Assembly (NCBI GenBank): GCA_052035915.1
Contig: JBPOHE010000058.1
Coordinates: 1-17,239, forward strand
Direction: 5' to 3'
DNA length: 17,239 bases
DNA from: JBPOHE01 sp052035915
GTDB lineage: Bacteria > Pseudomonadota > Gammaproteobacteria > Chromatiales > Chromatiaceae
The translations under genes and the position numbers were made by a program. Of the stretch, positions 1 through 7,144 are shown one piece after another. Below the pieces are notes generated by a model. The model did not search any database. It was given only the letters and a program-made list of their open reading frames with translations, and was not told where the DNA came from. The stretch's first letter is position 1. Every line of letters starts with the position of its first letter.

Positions 1-224
1 GTCGCGGATGCGCCTCGCCAAGCCCCCTTTCCACTTCGTCAGCTAGTGTTCTTACGGTTCCCATGGTTCTTTTCAGCGTAAAGTCGCATCAGCGTCAAAG
101 TTTACCTAAAACTGATAGGTGGTGAGGATCGGCGCCACGTCCCGTCCGGTTCGCGGTCGTCGCGCCATTTTTCCTCCCCAGCCGCGCTGATAGAATGCCG
201 GGCTTTGGCCCCCAGGAGCTGGCG

Positions 225-1283
225 ATGTCTACCGAACCCACCCCTCCATCCCGGGCTCCCCTCAGTTACCGCGCCGCCGGGGTCGATATCGACGCCGGCA
301 ACGCCCTGGTGGAGCGTATCAAGCCCTTTGCCCGGCGCACCTTTCGGCCCGAGGTCCTGACCGGCTTGGGCGGCTTCGGCGCCCTTTTCGCCCTGCCCTT
401 GAACAGGTATCGAGAGCCGGTACTGGTCTCCGGGACCGACGGCGTGGGCACCAAGCTCAAGCTGGCACTCCAACTCCAGCGTCATGACGGCATCGGCATC
501 GACCTGGTCGCCATGTGCGTCAACGACGTGCTGGTGGCCGGCGCCGAGCCGCTGTTTTTCCTCGATTATTACGCCACCGGGCGGTTGGATGTGGAGGTCG
601 CCGCGCAGGTGATCGAAGGCATCGCCAGGGGCTGCGAACTGGCGGGCGCCGCCCTGGTGGGTGGCGAGACGGCGGAGATGCCGGGGATGTACGCCGCCGG
701 CGACTATGATCTGGCCGGCTTTTGCGTCGGCATCGCCGAGAAGGCCGATCTCATCCTGCCGGAACGGGTCGAGCCCGGCGACGTGCTGCTCGCCCTGGCC
801 TCTTCCGGCCCCCACTCCAACGGCTATTCCCTGATCCGTAAGGTCATCGAGGTGAGCGGCGCGGATCTCGCCGCCCCAATGGGGGGGATCGCTCTCGGCG
901 AGGCCCTACTGGCCCCGACCCGCATCTATGTCAAATCCATCCTGGCCCTGATGCGGCGGCTGAAGGTGCATGCCCTGACCCACATCACCGGCGGTGGACT
1001 CACCGAGAATCCACCCCGAGTGCTGCCGTCCGGCACCAAGGCGGTGATCGAACGCTCGAGCTGGTCTCTGCCGGAGATCTTTCGTTGGGTGCAGGCCCAG
1101 GGCCAGGTGTCCGACGCGGAAATGCTGCGGACCTTCAACTGCGGGGTTGGCCTGCTGGTCTGTGTCGCCGCGGCGGATAAGGAGGCGGCGATCGAACTCC
1201 TGCGCGCCCAGGGCGAGACCGTCTGGGAAATCGGGCGCATCGAGGGGACGGAAGCGCCCCAGCCTTATGTCGAGTTTCGCTGA
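225..1283 (+). CDS. purM: Phosphoribosylformylglycinamidine cyclo-ligase (AIR synthetase)
   Basis: PurM closes the imidazole ring in purine synthesis, converting FGAM plus ATP to AIR in the cytoplasm. The 352-aa product is close to the usual 345-350 aa. It carries the family signatures DGVGTKLKLA (residues 72-81), the DLVAMCVNDVLV segment (93-104) followed by GAEPLFFLDYYA, and GGETAEMPGMY (146-156). I chose the ATG at 225 because AGGAG lies 6 nt upstream; an in-frame ATG at 195 would add ten residues (MPGFGPQELA) with no family support. A TAGAAT at 191-196 could be a -10 box, but I see no convincing -35. purN follows almost immediately, so the two are probably one operon, as in other gammaproteobacteria. 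Identification is secure. Confidence 0.97.
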   Translation: MSTEPTPPSRAPLSYRAAGVDIDAGNALVERIKPFARRTFRPEVLTGLGGFGALFALPLNRYREPVLVSGTDGVGTKLKLALQLQRHDGIGIDLVAMCVNDVLVAGAEPLFFLDYYATGRLDVEVAAQVIEGIARGCELAGAALVGGETAEMPGMYAAGDYDLAGFCVGIAEKADLILPERVEPGDVLLALASSGPHSNGYSLIRKVIEVSGADLAAPMGGIALGEALLAPTRIYVKSILALMRRLKVHALTHITGGGLTENPPRVLPSGTKAVIERSSWSLPEIFRWVQAQGQVSDAEMLRTFNCGVGLLVCVAAADKEAAIELLRAQGETVWEIGRIEGTEAPQPYVEFR

Positions 1284-1284
1284 C

Positions 1285-1953
1285 ATGGCCTCCATGACCC
1301 CGATCTCCCCGCTTCCCCTGGTCGTGCTCATCTCCGGTAGCGGGAGCAATCTGCAGGCCATCATCGACCGCTCGCGGCAGGATCTGCCGGTGGAGATCCG
1401 CGCCGTCATCAGCAACGAACCGGCAGCCTATGGCCTGGAACGGGCCAGGCAGGCCGGGATCGAGACGCGGGTGCTCTCTCATAAGGGCTATCCCAGTCGT
1501 TCCGCCTATGACGCGGCCCTCATGGACCTGATCGACGCCTTCTCCCCCGGCCTCATCGTGTTGGCGGGTTTCATGCGTATCCTGACCCCGGAGTTGGTGC
1601 AGCATTATGCTGGCCGTATCTTCAATATCCATCCCGCCTTGTTGCCGAAATACAAGGGCCTGCACACCCACCAGCGGGTCTTGTCGGCGGGAGAGAAGGA
1701 ACACGGTGCCAGCGTCCATTGCGTCACCGAGGAGCTGGATGGCGGCCCGGTCATCCTGCAGGCCAAGGTGCCCGTGTTCGCCGGGGATACCCCGGATGAG
1801 CTGGCCGCCCGGGTGTTGCGGCAGGAGCATCGGATCTATCCGCTGGCGATACGTCTGTTCGCCGAAGGACGATTGGGCCTACGCGCCGGGCGGTTGGTGT
1901 TGGATGGTTCGCCCCTGGCCCACCCACTCCTCATGGATGGGCATGAGGTTTGA
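1285..1953 (+). CDS. purN: Phosphoribosylglycinamide formyltransferase (GAR transformylase)
   Basis: PurN transfers a formyl group from 10-formyl-tetrahydrofolate to GAR, an earlier step of the pathway that PurM also serves. The product (222 aa) matches the usual ~212 aa. Visible motifs are the phosphate-binding SGSGSNLQAII (residues 17-27), AGFMRIL (94-100), FNIHPALLPKY (113-123) and HGASVHCVTEELDGGPVI (140-157), which supply the catalytic Asn114, His116 and Asp152. Three in-frame starts are close together: ATG 1267 (overlapping the end of purM), ATG 1285 and ATG 1294. None has a strong ribosome-binding site, so translation may be coupled to purM; 1285 is my preference because it begins just after the purM stop. 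A short GGCTC/GAGCC hairpin directly after the stop (1954-1966) is a weak terminator candidate. Confidence 0.96.
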   Translation: MASMTPISPLPLVVLISGSGSNLQAIIDRSRQDLPVEIRAVISNEPAAYGLERARQAGIETRVLSHKGYPSRSAYDAALMDLIDAFSPGLIVLAGFMRILTPELVQHYAGRIFNIHPALLPKYKGLHTHQRVLSAGEKEHGASVHCVTEELDGGPVILQAKVPVFAGDTPDELAARVLRQEHRIYPLAIRLFAEGRLGLRAGRLVLDGSPLAHPLLMDGHEV

Positions 1954-2011
1954 GGCTCGGAGAGCCGGATGAGTCTGGCGCCCTAGGTGGCCCTTTGTCG
2001 TCCGGGTCCTC

Positions 2012-2485
2012 TCATGTGGGCGCCATGGGATGGCCGTCATGCCAATCGAGCTGCATTTCCAGGCGATTCCACCCATCCTGGGTATGGTAGGCGACCTCAT
2101 CCATGAAGGTCTTGATCAAGATCAGCCCTCGGCCACGGGCCTTCAGGGTCGCCGGGTTCGAGGGGTCGATCTCGATCATGGTGGGATGGATCAGCTCCAA
2201 CCGCCCGGAGTCCATACTCAGCCCTTTGTCGCAAACCGCCAGTTGGAGATGGCCGTCATGCTCGATCCATTCGATCATGATGGGTTGTCCGGATTGGTTG
2301 CGATAGGCGTGTTCGATCGAATTGCTCACCGCCTCGACCACGCAGAGTTCGATGCGATGCCGCGCCCGATCCGTCACCTGGAGCTCCTGGCTCAATCCCC
2401 GCAAGGCGGAGCGAACGAGGGCCAGATGTTTTCGATCGCTCTCGATAACGAGGGTGATGCGATTGTTCGAGAGGTCCCCAGACAC
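2012..2485 (-). CDS. RsbW/SpoIIAB-type anti-sigma factor serine kinase (HATPase)
   Basis: This is a 157-aa single-domain GHKL ATPase of the anti-sigma/partner-switch type. The N-box reads ELCVVEAVSNSIEHAY (residues 46-61, with Glu51, Asn55 and His59). The G1 box is CDKGLSMDSG (85-94) and the G2 box is GRGLILIKTFMDEV (118-131), all typical of RsbW-like kinases. Such proteins bind a sigma factor or other target and phosphorylate a STAS partner on Ser/Thr. The start is a GTG (2483-2485) with GGAG about 10 nt upstream. A STAS gene lies 147 nt upstream on the same strand and is the obvious partner. The gene is convergent with purN, 58 nt away. The sigma factor or other output cannot be seen here. 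Confidence 0.88.
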   Translation of the reverse strand: MSGDLSNNRITLVIESDRKHLALVRSALRGLSQELQVTDRARHRIELCVVEAVSNSIEHAYRNQSGQPIMIEWIEHDGHLQLAVCDKGLSMDSGRLELIHPTMIEIDPSNPATLKARGRGLILIKTFMDEVAYHTQDGWNRLEMQLDWHDGHPMAPT

Positions 2486-2632
2486 GCAGAACAGGCTCCG
2501 GTTGTGGCTTTTTGTGTTGGATCGATGCGGATCGTGCTGAATCCAGGTCTGACGGCAACCGACAAGGGGGCTCCCCTCCGTTGACTGATCGCCTTCGTGG
2601 CCGGATTCAGCGTGGCAACGGAGGGAGATGAA

Positions 2633-3001
2633 TCAGTGACGACCTGGCTGATTGAGCGGCCATTGCTCTGGGGTCAGACCCATCGCCCCTTCCACCGAGC
2701 CGACGATGAGCATGGCCCGACCGATACGGGCCACGGTGAAGACATTCTCGACCGAGGGTTGGGGGGCCGCCAGCACCAGCTTTCTATTGCTCCCGGTTTG
2801 ACGGTAGGCGGCCAACAAAGCCCCCAGGCAGGTACTGTCCAAAAACCGCACCTTGGAGAAATCCACGATCACAATAGCATCGGGAGCCCCTTCAATCGCC
2901 TCGACGAGAAAGTTTCGAAATGCCGTCGCGATACTGGAATCCATGTCTTTGACCGATATCTCAACGACTGTTTTTCCTTTCACCTTTCGCGTGGTGAACA
3001 T
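2633..3001 (-). CDS. STAS-domain anti-sigma factor antagonist
   Basis: This 122-aa protein is a single STAS domain of the SpoIIAA/RsbV type. The core VDFSKVRFLDSTCLGALLA (residues 46-64) contains the characteristic D-S-T-x-L-G loop; Ser56 or Thr57 would be the residue phosphorylated by the cognate kinase. In the unphosphorylated form such proteins bind the anti-sigma kinase and release its target. The start is well supported: a GGGGGAG ribosome-binding site sits about 6 nt before ATG 3001. The kinase partner lies just downstream at 2012-2485. No PP2C phosphatase is encoded in the window, so the dephosphorylating arm must be elsewhere. The stretch upstream (3002-3267) holds an 8-bp inverted repeat, CCCGTTGT/ACAACGGG, at 3052-3082. 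Confidence 0.88.
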   Translation of the reverse strand: MFTTRKVKGKTVVEISVKDMDSSIATAFRNFLVEAIEGAPDAIVIVDFSKVRFLDSTCLGALLAAYRQTGSNRKLVLAAPQPSVENVFTVARIGRAMLIVGSVEGAMGLTPEQWPLNQPGRH

Positions 3002-3051
3002 GCTGATCTCCCCCTTTGCCGGTGATCACTTCATCAACATACCCGCTCAAC

Positions 3052-3082
3052 CCCGTTGTCGAAACACCTTCAACACAACGGG
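3052..3082. other. Inverted repeat upstream of the STAS gene
   Basis: CCCGTTGT (3052-3059) and ACAACGGG (3075-3082) are a perfect 8-bp inverted repeat with a 15-nt loop. It lies 51 nt upstream of the STAS start, between the ChaN-PDZ stop and the STAS gene. It could be a regulatory site or an mRNA hairpin ending the upstream operon, although no T-run follows on the minus strand. The rest of 3002-3267 shows no gene I can support. Confidence 0.35.
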
Positions 3083-3267
3083 TCTTTGAGCCCCTACCTC
3101 ATCATTACTACACAAATTCGTCTGCCGCCGGGCCACCTGTTTTTTCTTCTCTGATCCAGCCCCGCGGAGAAACCAGATATCGCCGCCGATAGCAAAATAT
3201 TCCGAGGGAAGTTTCCCGGGGGGGGGCTGAGCGGTGGTCTCGGGAGGGAATTCCAGCTTTCCATGAG

Positions 3268-4605
3268 TCATTTCAGGATGACCTCGAAGCTGTGGGTTTC
3301 TTCCCCGAGAAACAAACGCTCGCGCTCAACGCCGACCTGTACCCGATCACCAGGAGCATAAGGCAAGAGTGCGAGACGAACATCAGCATACCCTGTTATC
3401 GGCTTACCGTCGACGCGCAGGAGTCGGTCCCCTTCACGTAAACCGGCCTCCTTGGCGGCGCTGGGATCGGTGAAACCAGTCACCCTGGCGCCCTTGGTTT
3501 CCTGGGCCAGTTGCACCCCCAGCAAGCCGGCCTTGGGAAGCACTTGCTCGGGGGTCAGCAGGACGAAGTCCGCCAGTCCGGGGCGAAGATCCAGATGCGG
3601 GCCATTCAAGACGATGGCCGAGGTGGTGCGAAGCCGACGCTGTACCCGGTTCGGGATCCCCGTGCCGCCTTCGAGATGCCCATTGCCCGCCAGCACGACC
3701 ATATATCTTTGCGGCTGCTCTCGCAGCACATCCGCCACCCGTTGGGCCATGCCTTCGTCCCAGAGCAATTGAGCCTCGAGGAAGGTCTCAAACTCCCGTT
3801 TGGCCATCGCCGGATGCAGCTCGAACACGGCCCGCAGACGCTCGCCATAACCGGCCTGGAGGCGATCCACCCCCTCGCGGATATAGGCCCGTTCCTCCTC
3901 GCTCAGACTCTCCAGCCCCTGCCGTCCGACTTTTGAGCTGAGTTCGGCGGGCACGTTGAGGGCGATGAGGGGCAGGCGATGTTGTCGGGCATAGCGCAGA
4001 ATCGGCTGATAGAGACGATAGTCGAAGCGCCAGCGATCGAAATACTGGGTATTGCGCAACATTTCCGCCTCGTCGATGGCGCCGGCGACGAACTGGTCCA
4101 GGTACGACTGATAGGGTTGCTGGAAAAACTCCAGGCCGATGGTCAACTGTGGACGTCGTTGATGCAGGCTGCGGATGATGGCGAGTTGGTTGAGATGATG
4201 ATCGTAACGATCATGTACCTCGCCGATATAGATCAGACGACGGTCGGCGAACTTCGAGACCATGGCGTCGATACTGGTGAGTGTCCCCAGATCCAGCACG
4301 GCGACGTCATCCCGGTTTTCCGCCGCCCCGACGGCGGCGACCGGGGGAGACTGATGAGTGGATTCCGCCTCTTTCTCGTTGGCGGACGTCATCCCCACCA
4401 GACCAGAGATCAAGGCGAGGGGGAGGACCAAGCGCACGGCCCGCAGCCGGTGGCTCCAGACCCAGCCCCGACCACTTTTGGGTAAATTCACCTCAGCCCC
4501 CGTGTTCCGATCTTTTTGTGATCCGTTTTGCAAGTTGCTCGAAATACCAACTCCTGACCTGGATGCCAACATGGAGAATGAGCGGTTCATCACAAAACTA
4601 TCCAT
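3268..4605 (-). CDS. ChaN-like (DUF399) haem-binding-family protein with C-terminal PDZ domain
   Basis: The 445-aa product has a basic N-terminal stretch, a hydrophobic segment at about 55-75 (signal anchor or long signal peptide), a ChaN/DUF399 domain at about 120-335 and a PDZ domain at about 358-444. ChaN hallmarks are LIYIGEVHD (124-132) with the following His-rich helix, TIGLEFFQQP (155-164) and VLAGNGHLEGG (304-314). The PDZ half contains LLGVQL, AAKEAGLREGDRLLRVDGK and a terminal SFEVILK strand. Characterised ChaN proteins are iron-regulated lipoproteins that bind haem; PDZ domains bind peptide C-termini, often in envelope proteases. I infer an envelope location. The ~50 residues before the hydrophobic segment are unusual, but GAGG lies 4 nt before ATG 4605 and no better start is visible. 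It is the last gene of the 6741-to-3268 run, 42 nt after the SQR-like gene. Confidence 0.85.
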   Translation of the reverse strand: MDSFVMNRSFSMLASRSGVGISSNLQNGSQKDRNTGAEVNLPKSGRGWVWSHRLRAVRLVLPLALISGLVGMTSANEKEAESTHQSPPVAAVGAAENRDDVAVLDLGTLTSIDAMVSKFADRRLIYIGEVHDRYDHHLNQLAIIRSLHQRRPQLTIGLEFFQQPYQSYLDQFVAGAIDEAEMLRNTQYFDRWRFDYRLYQPILRYARQHRLPLIALNVPAELSSKVGRQGLESLSEEERAYIREGVDRLQAGYGERLRAVFELHPAMAKREFETFLEAQLLWDEGMAQRVADVLREQPQRYMVVLAGNGHLEGGTGIPNRVQRRLRTTSAIVLNGPHLDLRPGLADFVLLTPEQVLPKAGLLGVQLAQETKGARVTGFTDPSAAKEAGLREGDRLLRVDGKPITGYADVRLALLPYAPGDRVQVGVERERLFLGEETHSFEVILK

Positions 4606-4647
4606 CTTCCCTCGCGGCCCGCTCGCCGGGCCCGGGAAGCGGGGGAT

Positions 4648-5778
4648 TCAACGATAACTCCGCAGGTAATAGCTTTCGAAGGCGCGTTTGACCCAGTGCA
4701 GATAGGAGCCCCCAAGCAGCAGGGAACGCTTGATGTCGCGGAACACCAGCACCCCCGCATCCAGGGTATCCACGATGCAGATCAGCTCGGGTCGGAATCC
4801 CTGCTCGGCGGTTTTGCCGGCTTTCTCCGCCAGCAGGTTCTTGACCGCTGCCCTGGCCTGGAGATCGGCGGCATGGGCCTGTTTCGGCATCCACTCGGGA
4901 CCGGGGAAGCTCCCGGCGTCACCGGCGATATAGACCACCCCCTCGAACCCCGGCACCCGGCAGCGGGCATCGGCCTGGATGAACCCGCCGGGAGACAGGG
5001 GCAGACCGCTCCGGGGAGCCCAGGCCGGCCCGGTCAGGCCAGGCATGAAGAGGGTGAGATCGGATTTCAACTCGCCCCCGGCGGTGATCACCCGATCCGG
5101 CGCGAAGGACTCGATCTTGTGGCCGAGATGGCTGCGGATCCCCCGTTTGGTCATCTCGGCCATCAAAGTAGCAAACGCCTTCTCGCCCAGACGCTGGCCG
5201 GGCTTGGGGGCCGGGCTGAAGAAACAGAGCTCGAATCGCTCCCGGCGACCTTGCCGGCGCAGCAGGGTGTCGATACCGAACAGAAACTCGAACATGGGAC
5301 CGCCCCGCATGCCGGTCGGCTCGTTGGGATTGGCGGCGAAGCCGAAGCTCAGCGCCCCGCCCGTCATCTGTTCCAGACGATCGCTATAGGCCTTGGTGGG
5401 TTCCCAACCGACACAGGGGATGAAGACGTGCTCGAGGCCAGGAAGCTTGCGGATATACTGGCCGCCGCTGGCGATCAGGAGCCGCTCGAAGGGAATCTCG
5501 CCGGACCCTTCGGTGAAGACCAGGCGCGCCCCGGGATCGAGCCCCGTCACCCGATCCGCCACATACTCGACCTGATGCCGGGAGAAAAAACCGTCGAGTT
5601 TGATACGCAGATCGGCCTCGCTCCGCAGACCGGCCGGCACCCAGATCAGACTCGGGTAATACAACAACTCGGGCTTGGGAGACACCAGCCGGATTTGTCC
5701 CTTGTAGCCCCGGCGTCTCAGGGTTTTGACCGCGGTCAGTCCGGCAAAACCCGAACCCAGAATCACTATCTCCGCCAT
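4648..5778 (-). CDS. SQR / flavocytochrome c sulfide dehydrogenase-like FAD oxidoreductase
   Basis: This 376-aa two-dinucleotide-fold flavoprotein begins with ILGSGFAGLTA (residues 6-16; GxGxxG for FAD) and has the second FAD signature VVYIAGDAGSF at 281-291. Overall architecture and length fit the sulfide:quinone oxidoreductase and type II NADH dehydrogenase superfamily. Cys122 (FIPCVG) and Cys334 (ELICIVDT) sit where SQRs carry two of their three redox cysteines. The middle one, normally within a CxGP-like turn, is replaced by TGMRGGPMFE (155-164). The protein therefore may not do classical sulfide oxidation; the substrate is unknown. The C-terminal tail (WVKRAFESYYLRSYR) is basic and amphipathic, as in membrane-associated SQRs. 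An AGGGGG ribosome-binding site lies 5 nt before ATG 5778. It is 60 nt downstream of the psiE-like gene. Confidence 0.85.
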   Translation of the reverse strand: MAEIVILGSGFAGLTAVKTLRRRGYKGQIRLVSPKPELLYYPSLIWVPAGLRSEADLRIKLDGFFSRHQVEYVADRVTGLDPGARLVFTEGSGEIPFERLLIASGGQYIRKLPGLEHVFIPCVGWEPTKAYSDRLEQMTGGALSFGFAANPNEPTGMRGGPMFEFLFGIDTLLRRQGRRERFELCFFSPAPKPGQRLGEKAFATLMAEMTKRGIRSHLGHKIESFAPDRVITAGGELKSDLTLFMPGLTGPAWAPRSGLPLSPGGFIQADARCRVPGFEGVVYIAGDAGSFPGPEWMPKQAHAADLQARAAVKNLLAEKAGKTAEQGFRPELICIVDTLDAGVLVFRDIKRSLLLGGSYLHWVKRAFESYYLRSYR

Positions 5779-5838
5779 AGATACCCCCTGAGCGGGCCGG
5801 GCCTTGATGGCGAGCCCGCTCGAGGCTGAACACCAGCC

Positions 5839-6225
5839 TCATTTCTCGCGATAAGGAAATTTCACCTGACTGAGTTGAATCACCAGCACCCCGAGGGCGA
5901 GGATCAGAATCGCCCCGGAAGTGGCGAGCAGTCCCTCCCAGCCCAGGGTCTTGGCATTAAGGATGAGATAGCGCGCCAGGGCCACGATGGCGATAAACAA
6001 GGGGATGCGCACCGGGAGCTGGTGGCATTCGAAATAGATGCTCACCATGGCGATCACCTCCAGGTAGATGAACAAGAGGAGGAGATCGGCCAGATCCACT
6101 CGGGCCTTGAGCACCATCTCCCAGACTTCCTGACCCAGGGCCACGATCGTGGCCAGGACAATCAGGCCCAGACCCAGATCCTCGATACGGATCAAAACCG
6201 ATTTGATCTGTTCAGACGACAACAT
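5839..6225 (-). CDS. psiE: PsiE-family integral membrane protein
   Basis: The 128-aa product is a four-helix inner-membrane protein with segments at about 17-35, 46-65, 73-90 and 98-118. The central LLLLFIYLEVIAMVSIYF and the IPLFIAIVALARYLIL helix match the PsiE (phosphate-starvation-inducible E) family pattern. The biochemical role of PsiE is not established. The start ATG 6225 has TGGAGG about 7 nt upstream. It lies 42 nt downstream of the DUF302 gene and 60 nt upstream of the SQR-like gene on the same strand, so it probably belongs to one transcript with them. I see no recognisable Pho box, so regulation by phosphate cannot be assumed. Confidence 0.85.
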   Translation of the reverse strand: MLSSEQIKSVLIRIEDLGLGLIVLATIVALGQEVWEMVLKARVDLADLLLLFIYLEVIAMVSIYFECHQLPVRIPLFIAIVALARYLILNAKTLGWEGLLATSGAILILALGVLVIQLSQVKFPYREK

Positions 6226-6267
6226 TCCGCGGCCTCCAGGAGAAGTTTCCGCTCGCGCGAACCCAGA

Positions 6268-6741
6268 TTATTCCGCCCCCGCCCGGGCGACCTCATCCAG
6301 CAGGCTCATGACCGCCCGGGTTTCCTCGGTCGCCGCTCCAGCCAGCTGGAGTTTACGGTAGGCGACATAGACCCGGTCCGGTTGATCGGCCAGGACATAG
6401 GCGGCGACCGTGAAGGGGCAGACCACCAGATTGCGCGGATCGACCGCGATCATGCGGTGAGAGAGGGCGGCACTGCAGAATTCCACCGACTCCGCCTTGG
6501 CGTAGACGGCCTTGGGGAAGCCCAGATCCGGCCCGGTACGGTTGAGCATCTCGCTCACATGGAGAGTCCCGCTCACCAGGAGACCACGCTCGGTCACCGC
6601 CAGCTTGATGTTTTCGATGACCTCCTCGAAGCCGGACTTGGTGCTGTAGACCACAACCGGATCTTGGCCTTCCCCGCCCCAAACCGCTGAACCGAGGCAG
6701 GCAAGCAGTCCGAACGTCAAGAAACCAGCCCGTGTCTTCAT
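6268..6741 (-). CDS. Exported DUF302-family protein
   Basis: The 157-aa protein starts at ATG 6741, where AAGGAG lies 6 nt upstream; an open frame continues 59 codons further upstream but that extension looks non-coding. Residues 1-23 are a signal peptide; LLAC (11-14) resembles a lipobox, so it may be a lipoprotein rather than freely periplasmic. The mature part is DUF302: VYSTKSGFEEVIENIK (31-46), SEMLNRTGPDLGF (63-75) and the family hallmark DPRNLVVCPF followed by VYVAYRKL (101-132). DUF302 has a known fold but no agreed function; it recurs near sulfur and metal redox genes. It leads the run DUF302, psiE, SQR-like, ChaN-PDZ. The 403-nt upstream region carries a set of palindromes that may control it. 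Confidence 0.85.
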   Translation of the reverse strand: MKTRAGFLTFGLLACLGSAVWGGEGQDPVVVYSTKSGFEEVIENIKLAVTERGLLVSGTLHVSEMLNRTGPDLGFPKAVYAKAESVEFCSAALSHRMIAVDPRNLVVCPFTVAAYVLADQPDRVYVAYRKLQLAGAATEETRAVMSLLDEVARAGAE

Positions 6742-7144
6742 TACATACTCCTTACCAAGTTGCTGAGGGGATGGATGGCGGCGGTTCCACCCCCGAAAAG
6801 GCTTCATACTGTCATCCCCAAAGCAGGACCGCAATGTCAATCGACAAGCCTTCGCTTCGCCAATCAGCCTCGGGGAACCGGGCCTCGGCTGAAAATAGCT
6901 ATTTTTCGTTCTCGCCAAGAGAACAATAACTCATGGAGAGCGGCATTGTTCTCCAGAATAGAACAATAAACCGGCTCACAGCGCCCCGGCCCGGGAGCGG
7001 TCTATCGACACCCCGAGCCGCGGCTATCGGGATGGTCAACAGCGGAAAGAGCCTCGGATCGAACCGGGGACATGGCCCAGGGAAGCTGAAGGCGATGATC
7101 GGGCGGTTGATTCCGCTAGGTACTGGAGCCGTCGACCCGTCAAG
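6742..7144. promoter_or_regulatory. Intergenic region upstream of the DUF302 operon
   Basis: These 403 nt lie between the DUF302 start and the AraC-family stop, both leftward, and hold no gene I can support. The notable content is a row of palindromes at 6892-6967 followed by a GC block at 6985-6999, listed separately. The promoter of the DUF302-psiE-SQR-ChaN run must lie here if the run is a single operon, but I do not see a clear -35/-10 pair. Confidence 0.5.
6892..6999 (+). repeat. Palindrome module, left copy
   Basis: From left to right: a perfect 14-bp palindrome AAAATAGCTATTTT (6892-6905); GTTCTC-N5-GAGAAC (6908-6924), perfect 6-bp arms; ATTGTTCT-N7-AGAACAAT (6945-6967), perfect 8-bp arms; then CCCGGCCCGGGAGCG (6985-6999). 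A second copy in inverted orientation lies at 14960-15069. It shares 15 identical bases in the GC block, 11 identical bases in ATTGTTCTCCA, and exactly 30 nt between ATTGTTCTCC and the GC block. The arms could be operator half-sites for a dimeric regulator or RNA hairpins; I do not recognise the motif. Confidence 0.7.

Noticed and set aside
93..110. A PurR-like operator upstream of purM (GCGTCAAAGTTTACC region)
   Set aside because: It matches the known purine operator only loosely and is not symmetric enough to support a call.
3047..3271. A 74-codon minus-strand ORF whose ATG overlaps the ChaN-PDZ stop (ATGA)
   Set aside because: The overlap looks like translational coupling, but the predicted protein has no recognisable motif, is Pro/Gln-rich in an irregular way, and no ribosome-binding site or family supports it.
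6945..6967. PpsR/CrtJ-type TGT-N12-ACA operator in the palindrome module
   Set aside because: The spacing in both copies is TGT-N13-ACA and no photosynthesis gene is nearby, so the match is not good enough.
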